DNA of 64,000 nucleotides from Anaerolineae bacterium. Lineage in GTDB: Bacteria; Chloroflexota; Anaerolineae; Aggregatilineales; Phototrophicaceae. Within the stretch, counting starts at the first letter, position 1. Each line of letters opens with the position of its first letter. Both the position numbers and the translations under genes were made by a program. Below the pieces are notes generated by a model. That model saw only the letters and a list, made by a program, of their open reading frames with translations. It searched no databases and had not been told where the DNA came from. Of the stretch, positions 7,376-15,708 are shown one piece after another. The DNA is taken from assembly GCA_017303635.1 (NCBI GenBank), contig JAFLCG010000009.1, forward strand, positions 186,001-250,000. Reading direction: 5' to 3'.

Positions 7376-9586
7376 TTGAGGCACATAGTTCAATTCAACG
7401 ATGATTGGTTATTCCTGCCACAGGATGTAGACTCCAACACGAGTGATTCAACTTTTGAGTCTGTAGTGCTGCCCCATACCAACCGGATATTCCCCTATCA
7501 TAACTTTGGTAACGATGAATACCAGTTTATCTCTACGTATCGGAAGCATTTTCGGCTTCCAGAACCGATTCGTGGACGGCGTCTATTCATTGACTTTGAA
7601 GGCGCAATGATCGCCAGTGAAGTTTTCTTGAACGGGCGCAAGTTAGGTGAATACGATGGTGGTTTTACACCCTTCTCCTTTGATTTGACCGACTATCTCC
7701 ACCTCGATGGAGATAATCTTCTCACGGTACGACTGGATTCAACGGAACGATCGGATATTCCGCCTTATGGGAATGTAGTCGACTACCTGACTTTCGGTGG
7801 AATTTACCGAGATGTCTACCTGCGCTATATCGAACCATGCCATATTGATAACGTATTTGTCCGCACCACGCATGTTCTTGGACAACACCCAAAAGTCCAA
7901 TATGACGTAAAACTCGTCAACTTACCGGGTACTCAATTAACCCTCCAGACACGCTTGATCGATTCAAGTGGTGCGGTGTTGGTCGAACAAGAGCATAGTA
8001 TAACTTCAGCACCAGCAGACTCATTACTGCTAGACGACATGCAATTGCAGGATTTGCCTTCCATCCACCTCTGGACATTAAATGAGCCGCATCTGTATCA
8101 GCTCAACCTTCAGTTATGGCAGAACGGAAGACTGATTGACGAACAGACCGAGAGGTTTGGCTTCCGCGAAGCTCACTTTGATAAAGATGGAAATTTTTAC
8201 CTCAATGGACAGCCACTCAAGCTACGCGGCTTGAATCGTCATCAAACCTATCCGTACATTGGGGCTGCTGCACCAGCTCGTCTACAGCGAAAAGATGCCG
8301 AGATCGTCAAGTATGAGTTGGGCTGCAATATAGTCCGAACATCACATTATCCGCAGTCAAAGCATTTCTTGCGGCGCTGCGATGAGATCGGATTATTGGT
8401 TTTCGAGGAAATTCCAGGTTGGCAACATATCGGCGATCGAGACTGGCAAGGAATTGCACTGCGAGATGTAGAAACGATGATCCTGCGTGACCGCAATCAT
8501 CCTTCCATCATACTATGGGGGGTGAGAATCAATGAGTCGCAGGACCATACAGCACTATACAAAGCCACAAATGAGTTAGCACACAAACTCGACCCAACCA
8601 GACAGACTGGAGGGGTACGTTACTTTATGGACAGTGAATTTTTGGAAGATGTATTCACATTCAACGACTTCTCCAATGGAGTCCAGGAACCTAAATACAC
8701 ACCGCACCTCATCACCGAATTTATGGGGCATATGTTCCCAACCAAGACCTGGGACTCTGAAGATCGGTTGGTTGAACATGCGATCCGCCATGCCCGTGTT
8801 CAAGATTTGGCCCGGCAAAATCCCCGCGTGAGTGGTGCCATTGGTTGGTGCATGGCAGACTACAATACTCATCCGGAATTCGGCGGTGGTGATCGTATCT
8901 GCTATCACGGGGTACTAGATATTTTCCGCTTGCCCAAATTTGCAGCATTCCTCTATGAAAGCCAGATTGATCCAAATCAGCGGATTGTCATGCGTCCAGC
9001 AACGGCTTATGGCTTCGGCGACCGCAATAATTATGGTGCCGAATCGCTTCAGGATTTCTACGTCTTCAGTAACTGTGACGAAATTGAAGCCTTTGTTGGT
9101 GACGAAAAAATGGGACACTATAAACCTGACCGAGAAAATTTCCCGGGTCTTGCCCATCCGCCGTTTCGGATTGGTACCGGCCAGCTTTGGTTCACATCTA
9201 ATCTGCGAGTACAGGATGCGCATTTGATTGGGTACCGCAACGGTCAGGCCGTAATTGAAGATCGACTGGCTGCTAACAAGTTGCCACACACCTTGATCTT
9301 GCAAGCGGATGATGATGAGTTGGTAGCTGACGGCGCAGATATGACTCGCGTTGTCTTCAAAATTCTAGACAAGTTCCAGCATGTTCTGCCCTACTCGGTT
9401 TCCGTTGTCTATCTTGAGGTAGATGGTCCGGCAGATTTAATTGGTGACAATCCGTTCCCCTTGGTTGGAGGACAAGCTGCCGTCTATTTGAAGGCGCGAA
9501 AAACACCAGGGAAAGTAACCATCACGGCCCGTGTCAACCGATTGGCAACCGCCAGTACAACCGTGAACATCACGCCAAGGATGTAA
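7376..9586 (+). CDS. Glycoside hydrolase family 2 enzyme
   Basis: 736 residues from TTG 7376; GAGAGG about 9 bases upstream supports this start. Domain order fits GH2: N-terminal jelly-roll (FRLPEPIRGRRLFIDFEGAMIASEVFLNG), Ig-like sandwich (about 160-265), TIM barrel (about 275-560) and a C-terminal Ig-like domain. Acid/base Glu is E387 in WGVRINESQ and the nucleophile is E448 in LITEFMGH. No signal peptide, so it acts on imported substrate. Family activities include beta-galactosidase, beta-glucuronidase and beta-mannosidase; sequence alone does not decide. Only 3 bases separate it from glpK, suggesting that the sugar it removes was attached to glycerol. Confidence 0.9.
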   Translation: MRHIVQFNDDWLFLPQDVDSNTSDSTFESVVLPHTNRIFPYHNFGNDEYQFISTYRKHFRLPEPIRGRRLFIDFEGAMIASEVFLNGRKLGEYDGGFTPFSFDLTDYLHLDGDNLLTVRLDSTERSDIPPYGNVVDYLTFGGIYRDVYLRYIEPCHIDNVFVRTTHVLGQHPKVQYDVKLVNLPGTQLTLQTRLIDSSGAVLVEQEHSITSAPADSLLLDDMQLQDLPSIHLWTLNEPHLYQLNLQLWQNGRLIDEQTERFGFREAHFDKDGNFYLNGQPLKLRGLNRHQTYPYIGAAAPARLQRKDAEIVKYELGCNIVRTSHYPQSKHFLRRCDEIGLLVFEEIPGWQHIGDRDWQGIALRDVETMILRDRNHPSIILWGVRINESQDHTALYKATNELAHKLDPTRQTGGVRYFMDSEFLEDVFTFNDFSNGVQEPKYTPHLITEFMGHMFPTKTWDSEDRLVEHAIRHARVQDLARQNPRVSGAIGWCMADYNTHPEFGGGDRICYHGVLDIFRLPKFAAFLYESQIDPNQRIVMRPATAYGFGDRNNYGAESLQDFYVFSNCDEIEAFVGDEKMGHYKPDRENFPGLAHPPFRIGTGQLWFTSNLRVQDAHLIGYRNGQAVIEDRLAANKLPHTLILQADDDELVADGADMTRVVFKILDKFQHVLPYSVSVVYLEVDGPADLIGDNPFPLVGGQAAVYLKARKTPGKVTITARVNRLATASTTVNITPRM

Positions 9587-9589
9587 AGG

Positions 9590-11083
9590 ATGACAAAATA
9601 CATTTTGGCCCTCGACCAGGGTACCACTTCTTCACGGGCGATTGTTTTCGACCAGGCAGGTAAACCCTTCGCTGTCAGTCAGCGTGAGTTCAGGCAGATT
9701 TATCCGCAGCCTGGTTGGGTGGAGCATGATCCCGAAGAGATCTGGGCAAGCCAGCTTCAGGTTGCCGTCAATGCACTGGATTCACATCGTATAGACGCCA
9801 CTGACATCGCTGCCATCGGCATTACCAACCAGCGAGAAACAACGCTGATATGGGATCGCAAAACGGGTCAACCTGTTTACAACGCGATTGTATGGCAAGA
9901 TCGACGAACAGCGCCGTTATGCGATCAACTCAAGTTAGAAGGTTTTGATAAAACCATCCGGGCGCAAACCGGACTGGTGACCGATGCGTATTTCTCTGGC
10001 ACCAAAGTCGCGTGGATACTAGACAATGTACCTGGAGCTCGTGTCAAAGCAGAGGCAGGTGAACTCGCTTTCGGCACCGTAGACACATTCTTGACGTGGC
10101 GATTGAGTGGGGGCAAGCTGCACATTACGGATGTGAGTAATGCCAGCCGGACCCTACTCTACAATATTCACACTGGTCAGTGGTCAGACCAAATCCTCCA
10201 GCGGCTGAATATTCCTCGTGGCATCCTTCCAACAGTCGTGCCAAGCAGTCAACATTATGGCGAATGCGAGGGTGGCTTATTTGGTCATCCCATCCCTATA
10301 GCAGGTATGGCTGGTGATCAACAGGCTGCCACCTTTGGTCAAGCCTGTTACACCAACGGCATGGCGAAGAATACGTACGGTACCGGTTGCTTCATGCTGA
10401 TGAACACCGGAGCGCAAGCAGTAGAGTCAAAAAACAGCCTACTGACAACCATTGCCTGGCAAGTCTCCGGTCAACCTGTGCAGTATGCACTGGAAGGCAG
10501 TGTGTTTATCGCTGGGGCCGCAATTCAATGGCTGCGGGACGAACTTCAGATCATCCAGCATGCTGGTGAAACCGAAGCGATTTCAACCTCGATACCTGAT
10601 ACCGGTGGCGTCTATGTCGTGCCAGCTTTCGTGGGGTTAGGTGCGCCCTATTGGGACCAATACGCTCGAGGGACAATAGTGGGTTTGACGCGGGGCAGCG
10701 GTCGGGCACAAATTGTGCGCGCAACTCTGGAAAGTATCGCCTATCAAACTCGAGATGTTCTCGAAGCTATGCACGCGGACTCTGGATTAACGTTGCCTGC
10801 ACTGCGGGTGGACGGCGGAGCAGTCCGCAATAACTTCCTGATGCAGTTCCAGGCCGATTTGTTGGGTGTCCCGGTTCAAAGGCCATCAGTCACCGAGACA
10901 ACGGCATTAGGCGCAGCCTATCTGGCTGGATTAGCGGTGGGTTATTGGTCATCCGCAGAACATATTGCACAGCAATGGCACATTGAACAAACCTTTGTCC
11001 CATCGATGTCACCTTATCGACGGGATGCACTCTACGCAGGATGGAAACGTGCCGTCGAGCGATCACGGGCGTGGGAACAATAA
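9590..11083 (+). CDS. glpK: Glycerol kinase
   Basis: 497 residues, typical of GlpK. Phosphorylates glycerol to sn-glycerol-3-phosphate with ATP. FGGY-family features: phosphate-binding LALDQGTTSSRAIVFD at the N-terminus, the INTxxR-like ITNQRETTLIWD, WQDRRT, and the C-terminal signature GLGAPYWDQYARGTIVGLTRG and RVDGGAVRNNFLMQFQADLLG. It lies between GH2 (3 bases upstream) and glpD (20 bases downstream), a compact catabolic operon. No glpF facilitator is present in the window. Confidence 0.97.
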   Translation: MTKYILALDQGTTSSRAIVFDQAGKPFAVSQREFRQIYPQPGWVEHDPEEIWASQLQVAVNALDSHRIDATDIAAIGITNQRETTLIWDRKTGQPVYNAIVWQDRRTAPLCDQLKLEGFDKTIRAQTGLVTDAYFSGTKVAWILDNVPGARVKAEAGELAFGTVDTFLTWRLSGGKLHITDVSNASRTLLYNIHTGQWSDQILQRLNIPRGILPTVVPSSQHYGECEGGLFGHPIPIAGMAGDQQAATFGQACYTNGMAKNTYGTGCFMLMNTGAQAVESKNSLLTTIAWQVSGQPVQYALEGSVFIAGAAIQWLRDELQIIQHAGETEAISTSIPDTGGVYVVPAFVGLGAPYWDQYARGTIVGLTRGSGRAQIVRATLESIAYQTRDVLEAMHADSGLTLPALRVDGGAVRNNFLMQFQADLLGVPVQRPSVTETTALGAAYLAGLAVGYWSSAEHIAQQWHIEQTFVPSMSPYRRDALYAGWKRAVERSRAWEQ

Positions 11084-11103
11084 GCAAGATTGAGGAAATC
11101 ACG

Positions 11104-12828
11104 ATGATGTCGCGTCAGCAGATTCTGGAGCGCTACCAGAAAAACCCCGAAGTTTCAGTACTAGTCGTCGGCGCGGGAGTGAATGGAATTGGTACTTTCC
11201 GCGATTTAGCCCTACAGGGAGTGGATGTACTCCTGGTTGATAAAGCCGACTTTGCCTCTGGTGCAAGTGCAGCGTCCAGTCATATGCTGCATGGGGGCAT
11301 TCGTTACCTGGAAAACGGCGAGTTCCGGCTGGTGCGGGAAGCACTGACCGAGCGTAACCGGATGCTGCACAATGCGCCACATTACTCCAAACCACTACCA
11401 ACTGTCATTCCGATCTTCAAGTGGTTTTCGGGCATCTTCAATGCGCCACTTAAATTCCTCAATTGGAGAGATCGGCCTGCGGAACGTGGCGCGATTGTCA
11501 TCAAGCTTGGTTTGATGATGTACGACTTCTTTACACGAGGTCAGCAGGGGTTACCAACACATCGCATTGTCGGACGAGAAGAATCGCACCAGTTACGTCC
11601 GCAATTGAACTCAAAAATCGTTTGTACAGCCCAGTATTATGATGCGTGGATGCCGTATCCAGAGCGCATATGTCTTGAACTGTTGATGCAAGGCGAAGAG
11701 AGCAATCCGAATGCACATGCCTTGAATTACGTAGGAGTAGTGGGAACGAAGGATGACGGTATTGTTCTTCATGATGAAGTAACAGGCAAAAGCCTGACTG
11801 TAAGGCCAAAACTGGTCATCAATGCAGCCGGGCCATGGATTGACCTGACAAACGGGACACTAGGTACGAAAACCAGCTTCATCGGGGGTACCAAAGGCTC
11901 ACATATCCTCGTCGATCATCCAGAACTACACAAGATGACCGGCGGAAGTGAGATGTTCTTCGAAAACAAGGATGGGCGCATTACCCTGTTCTTCAACCTC
12001 TATGACAAAGTTCTGATTGGCACGACTGACATCCGGGCAGACAATCCAGATTCCGTCGAATGTACCGATGCAGAAATTGACTACATGCTCGATCTGGTCA
12101 GCCACGTATTCCCAGATATCAAAGTCGAACGGGAGCAGATTGTCTTCGCATTTACAGGGATTCGGCCACTACCATCGAGCAGCACTTCAACCACGGGGCA
12201 GATCAGCCGGGATCATTTAATCAAGGTGACTGAACCAACTGAGACAACACCGTATCCGATCTATTCACTGGTCAGCGGAAAGTGGACAACGTACCGAGCG
12301 TTTGCTGAACAAGTGACTGACAAAGCCCTATACAGACTACGGCGAGATCGAAAAGTCAGCACGGAAAAGTTGCAGTTTGGGGGCGGTAGAGGCTATCCAA
12401 AAACCGATGACGAAAAAGTTACATGGATTAACAGCGTAAGCCAGAAAACCGGAATCAGTGGGGAACGGATCAGCGTCCTTTTTGACCGGTATGGTACTTA
12501 TGCAGCGGCCATAGCCGAGTATTGTGCAGCAGGATCAGATGCATATCTGGAAAACCATGCGGGATATACCCGTCGGGAAATCAGCTTCCTGACAAAGAAC
12601 GAGAAAATCATCCACCTGGACGACCTGATTTTAAGGCGATCCTTGATCGGGATGTTGGGTCAAAGCAGCGGGGGATTGCTGATCGAGCTAGCACAGATTA
12701 TGGGTGCAGAGCTTGGTTGGTCAAGTGAACAAGCCGTTCAAGAGGCAAAACGGTGCGCAGAACTACTGGTCAAAAGACACCGGGTACGGCCAGAGACCGT
12801 TACGTTACCTGATTTGGCCATGGCCTAG
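11104..12828 (+). CDS. glpD: Glycerol-3-phosphate dehydrogenase, FAD-dependent
   Basis: 574 residues from ATG 11104; GAGGA 7 bases upstream decides the start over the longer frame that would run back into glpK. The N-terminal Rossmann motif VLVVGAGVNGIGTFRDLALQG binds FAD, followed by the family signature SGASAASSHMLHGGIRYLE. Other features are the AAGPWID motif and FTGIRPLPSS, plus a C-terminal helical DAO_C-like domain (about 400-550). It oxidises glycerol-3-phosphate to dihydroxyacetone phosphate and passes electrons to quinone at the membrane face. Last gene of the GH2-glpK-glpD operon. Confidence 0.95.
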   Translation: MMSRQQILERYQKNPEVSVLVVGAGVNGIGTFRDLALQGVDVLLVDKADFASGASAASSHMLHGGIRYLENGEFRLVREALTERNRMLHNAPHYSKPLPTVIPIFKWFSGIFNAPLKFLNWRDRPAERGAIVIKLGLMMYDFFTRGQQGLPTHRIVGREESHQLRPQLNSKIVCTAQYYDAWMPYPERICLELLMQGEESNPNAHALNYVGVVGTKDDGIVLHDEVTGKSLTVRPKLVINAAGPWIDLTNGTLGTKTSFIGGTKGSHILVDHPELHKMTGGSEMFFENKDGRITLFFNLYDKVLIGTTDIRADNPDSVECTDAEIDYMLDLVSHVFPDIKVEREQIVFAFTGIRPLPSSSTSTTGQISRDHLIKVTEPTETTPYPIYSLVSGKWTTYRAFAEQVTDKALYRLRRDRKVSTEKLQFGGGRGYPKTDDEKVTWINSVSQKTGISGERISVLFDRYGTYAAAIAEYCAAGSDAYLENHAGYTRREISFLTKNEKIIHLDDLILRRSLIGMLGQSSGGLLIELAQIMGAELGWSSEQAVQEAKRCAELLVKRHRVRPETVTLPDLAMA

Positions 12829-12866
12829 GCAGAGGCGTTTAGAGGCTGACCTTACGGCTGACAGGT

Positions 12867-12908
12867 TAATTGTTACCTGATATGCAGGAGATTATCAGGT
12901 AACAATTA
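12867..12908. terminator. 16-bp-arm inverted repeat after glpD (hairpin or operator)
   Basis: Arms 12867-12882 and 12893-12908 are perfectly complementary (core TTACCTGATA/TATCAGGTAA) around a 10-base loop. No clear T-tract follows on either strand, so it may act as an imperfect terminator or RNA stabiliser for the glpD transcript. It could instead be an operator for the LacI gene promoter 65 bases further on. Confidence 0.5.
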
Positions 12909-12973
12909 CTTAATATTACATCTTTAATCCACCCCAGTACTTGTGCAAAGTGCAACATCCTCTCTAAGCTATC

Positions 12974-13020
12974 TTGACATATAAAGTGCATGTAGCTATC
13001 TTTAGTTAAGCCTTTAACTA
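12974..13020 (+). promoter_or_regulatory. Promoter of the LacI-family gene with a palindrome at the start site
   Basis: TTGACA (12974-12979, 6/6) and TATCTT (12997-13002, 4/6) are separated by 17 bases. Directly after the -10 is a 7-bp inverted repeat TAGTTAA-GCCT-TTAACTA (13003-13020) covering the expected transcription start. That is where an autorepressor would bind. Confidence 0.6.
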
Positions 13021-13064
13021 TCGGCTCTGACTTAGATTATTCGCTCATACTTGAATTGTTGTTT

Positions 13065-14084
13065 ATGCCAACTTTGCTGGATGTAGCCCGGGCAGCGGGC
13101 GTCTCTACAGCCACTGTTTCAAAGGTCCTTTCCAATACCCCCTACTTCACCGAAGCGACCCGTGCCAAGGTGATGCAGGCAGTGGACGAGTTGGGCTATG
13201 TCCCCAACCTGGCAGCGCGTGCGCTTTCCTCTGGCAAAACCCATATCATCGCGGTGGTTTTTCCCTACGTCTATGACGCATTGTTCACTGATCCACTGGT
13301 GCTGCGTATTCTGGAAGGCATTGAAGCCGAGTTAACCAAGCGCGGCTATAACATCCTGCTCAGCACCCCTCGCCTGCGCGAGTCCGGGCCAGATACTCAC
13401 TACACTCGTCTGATTCGAAGCGGCTACATCGAAGGGGTCATCGCGCTCGATAGCGTCCCGATGGCTTCCGTACTCGAAATTGTACGGCAGCGAAAAATGC
13501 CCGCGGTAGCGATTGGATATCACCCAAATACGTATTCCATCCGCAGTGATGACCATCAAGGCGGCCAACTCCAGATGGAACACATCATTAGGCTAGGGCA
13601 CCACAAAATCGGCATCATCGCCAGCGACGAGTCGCTCCATTTCTCCATTGAGCATCGCCTGAGAGGGCTGCAGCACATGGCTGAACAGCACGGGCTGAGC
13701 TATCAGCAGATGCCACGCGCTAATGGAGACTTCTCGATTGACAGTGGAGCCAAAGCAGCCCGACAACTGCTGACTGAGCATCCAGACTTAACTGCGCTCC
13801 TCTGCCTCAATGACCGTATGGCCATGGGTGCAATCCAGACAGCACAAGCAATGGGTCGGCAGGTACCAGATGACCTGAGCGTCATTGGCTATGACAACAT
13901 CCCGCTGTCGATGGCGTCATCCCCGGCCCTGACCACGATTGATCAACAAGCTCCTGAGTTGGGCCGCATCGCGGCGACCATGCTCTTTGAGGTTTTCGAT
14001 GGGAAGCAACCGGCAACGGCGACGCTCCCTACGACCTTAATCGTCCGTCAGTCTTCGTCGCATGTTCTTGTCAACAACTACTAA
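13065..14084 (+). CDS. LacI-family transcriptional regulator
   Basis: 339 residues from ATG 13065. The longer frame begins at TTG 13056 but would cut into the helix-turn-helix leader. Residues 1-50 form the LacI DNA-binding module (LLDVARAAGVSTATVSKVLSNTPYFTEATRAKVMQAVDELGYVPNLAARAL, including hinge helix). A periplasmic-binding-like effector domain follows (about 60-335), with the IGYDNIPLS strand and C-terminal TTIDQQAPELG. The effector is probably a sugar or oligosaccharide, since the gene directly precedes a sugar ABC importer, 85 bases away. The palindrome at its own promoter suggests autoregulation. Confidence 0.93.
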   Translation: MPTLLDVARAAGVSTATVSKVLSNTPYFTEATRAKVMQAVDELGYVPNLAARALSSGKTHIIAVVFPYVYDALFTDPLVLRILEGIEAELTKRGYNILLSTPRLRESGPDTHYTRLIRSGYIEGVIALDSVPMASVLEIVRQRKMPAVAIGYHPNTYSIRSDDHQGGQLQMEHIIRLGHHKIGIIASDESLHFSIEHRLRGLQHMAEQHGLSYQQMPRANGDFSIDSGAKAARQLLTEHPDLTALLCLNDRMAMGAIQTAQAMGRQVPDDLSVIGYDNIPLSMASSPALTTIDQQAPELGRIAATMLFEVFDGKQPATATLPTTLIVRQSSSHVLVNNY

Positions 14085-14169
14085 GCCCATGGGAAGGGGG
14101 TGGTGCCGCGCAGTCGTTTGAAGGTTTTGTATCGTTTGTCTGAGTTTGTGATTAGGGAGATTCAAGTCA

Positions 14170-15483
14170 ATGAACCGTAAGCTCGTTATTGTCGCCCTTC
14201 TGGCGGTCCTGACCGCTTCGCTGTCGTTCGCGCTGGTCGCCAACGCTCAAGATGATGTCACTGTTACCTGGCGTACCCGCCCGGACAACCAGGCCGAAAT
14301 TGATGTTTATACCAGCCTCAGCGACAGCATTGATGCCAAGCTGGATGGCGTGACCCTGGCCTACCAGGCTGGTGGTACCGAAACCGCTGGCTATCAGGCC
14401 ACACTGTTGACCGAACTGGCTGCTGGCACCGCCCCGGACATCTTCTGGATCCCTGGTACGGACATCGCCACCTTCGCCGGTGAAGGCGTGATTGCCAACC
14501 TCTCCGCCGTCGCCACCGCTGATGCTGACTTCGATGCCAGCGTCTTCTATCCGCAGCAGATCAACGAGCTGACCTACAACCCGGAAACTGGCGAAAGCAA
14601 TGTCGAGCAGGCTCTGTGGGGTCTGCCGCGTGATGCTTCCAGCTTCGCACTGTACGTCAACCTCGACCTGTTTGAAGAAGCCGGTATCCCCACCCCCACC
14701 GAACAGCTCGAAGCGGGCAACTGGAACTGGGAAACCTTCACTCAGACCGTGAAAGACATTGGCGCCCTGGGCGATGACGTGGTCGGTTTCGGCCTGAATG
14801 CCTGGTGGGCAAACTGGTGGCTGTGGATGAACGCCGCTGGTGGTGGTTACTTCAATGCAGATAAGACCGAATGCGCGCTGAACAGCGATGGCACCCGCGC
14901 CGCGCTGGAATTCCTGGTTGAACTGTACGGCTCGGGCGAAACCGTTCCGTTCGGTACCGACAGCGAGCCGCCGTTCATCGCCGGTAACGTCGGTATGTTC
15001 CTGAATGGCCGCTGGGCGACCCCCAACACCGCCGCTCAGGCCACCTTCAACTGGGATTATGCTGAAGTCCCGGCTGGCCCGAATGGTCAGAGCAACTGGC
15101 TGTTCTGGGGTGCTTATGTGGTCAACGCCAGCTCGCTGGAAGACCCGGCCCGCGCCGCTGCCGTGTGGAATGTCCTGAAGGAACTGACCAGCGTCGAGTC
15201 CCAGGGTCTGGTGACCGCGTTGGGTGCGAACATCCCCAGCCGTGCTGGTGAAGATGCCATCGCTGCCTTCTTTGCTTCCCCGGTTTCCGAAGGCAAGAAT
15301 AACGCCGCCTTCACCAATGCGCTGGCGAACTACGCCGTGGCGGAAGCCCCGCTGTGGACCGGCAATTTCGGTGAATATGACGCCGTTGTCGGTGCCGAAG
15401 TGACCAAGGTCATCAACGGCGAACTCAGCCCGGCAGACTTCCAGGCCAACATCTGCGGCATGGTCCCTGCTCTGGGCATGTAA
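14170..15483 (+). CDS. CUT1 sugar ABC importer, substrate-binding protein
   Basis: 437 residues. A type I signal peptide (MNRKLVIVALLAVLTASLSFALVANA, then QDD) has no lipobox Cys. The mature part reads like a family 1 (MalE-like) binding protein: the LTELAAGTAPDIFWIPG block, WGLPRDASSFALYVNLDLFEEAGI and GNVGMFLNGRWATP. Third positions are strongly G/C, unlike neighbouring genes, indicating very high expression. AGGGAG precedes the start. The ligand is unknown, probably an oligosaccharide. A GC-rich hairpin after the gene likely reduces expression of the permeases that follow. No ATPase gene is present; a shared MsmX/MalK-type ATPase elsewhere is inferred. Confidence 0.93.
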   Translation: MNRKLVIVALLAVLTASLSFALVANAQDDVTVTWRTRPDNQAEIDVYTSLSDSIDAKLDGVTLAYQAGGTETAGYQATLLTELAAGTAPDIFWIPGTDIATFAGEGVIANLSAVATADADFDASVFYPQQINELTYNPETGESNVEQALWGLPRDASSFALYVNLDLFEEAGIPTPTEQLEAGNWNWETFTQTVKDIGALGDDVVGFGLNAWWANWWLWMNAAGGGYFNADKTECALNSDGTRAALEFLVELYGSGETVPFGTDSEPPFIAGNVGMFLNGRWATPNTAAQATFNWDYAEVPAGPNGQSNWLFWGAYVVNASSLEDPARAAAVWNVLKELTSVESQGLVTALGANIPSRAGEDAIAAFFASPVSEGKNNAAFTNALANYAVAEAPLWTGNFGEYDAVVGAEVTKVINGELSPADFQANICGMVPALGM

Positions 15484-15508
15484 GTTAACCACTTACAGTC
15501 TAGCAACG

Positions 15509-15540
15509 AGGGTGGGCCGACTGGCCCGCCCTTTCTTCTA
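15509..15540 (+). terminator. Hairpin between binding-protein and permease genes
   Basis: Stem AGGGTGGGCC/GGCCCGCCCT (10 bp, one G-U) with loop GACT is followed by TTTCTTCT. It probably terminates most transcripts after the binding protein, leaving fewer for the permeases. The remaining gap to 15708 contains a possible weak -10 (TATAGT, about 15648) and nothing else I can identify. Confidence 0.75.
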
Positions 15541-15708
15541 TCAGTAGCCAACATCCTATCCAAACTCAATCGATCCTTGTCGGATGAGAGAGTTCATAGC
15601 CCTGACAATAATAAAGCATCAGTTCATTGTTTCTTTCAGTGCTGCGGTATAGTTTGGAACCACATAACGAATGCCGTTTCTTGAAATAAACCACTTCGGA
15701 GACCAACT

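Noticed and set aside
14167..15492. A 441-residue open frame on the minus strand, opposite the sugar-binding protein gene
   Set aside because: It is an exact antisense shadow produced by the strongly G/C-ending codons of the plus-strand gene. Its translation has no recognisable domain, whereas the plus strand has signal peptide and family motifs.
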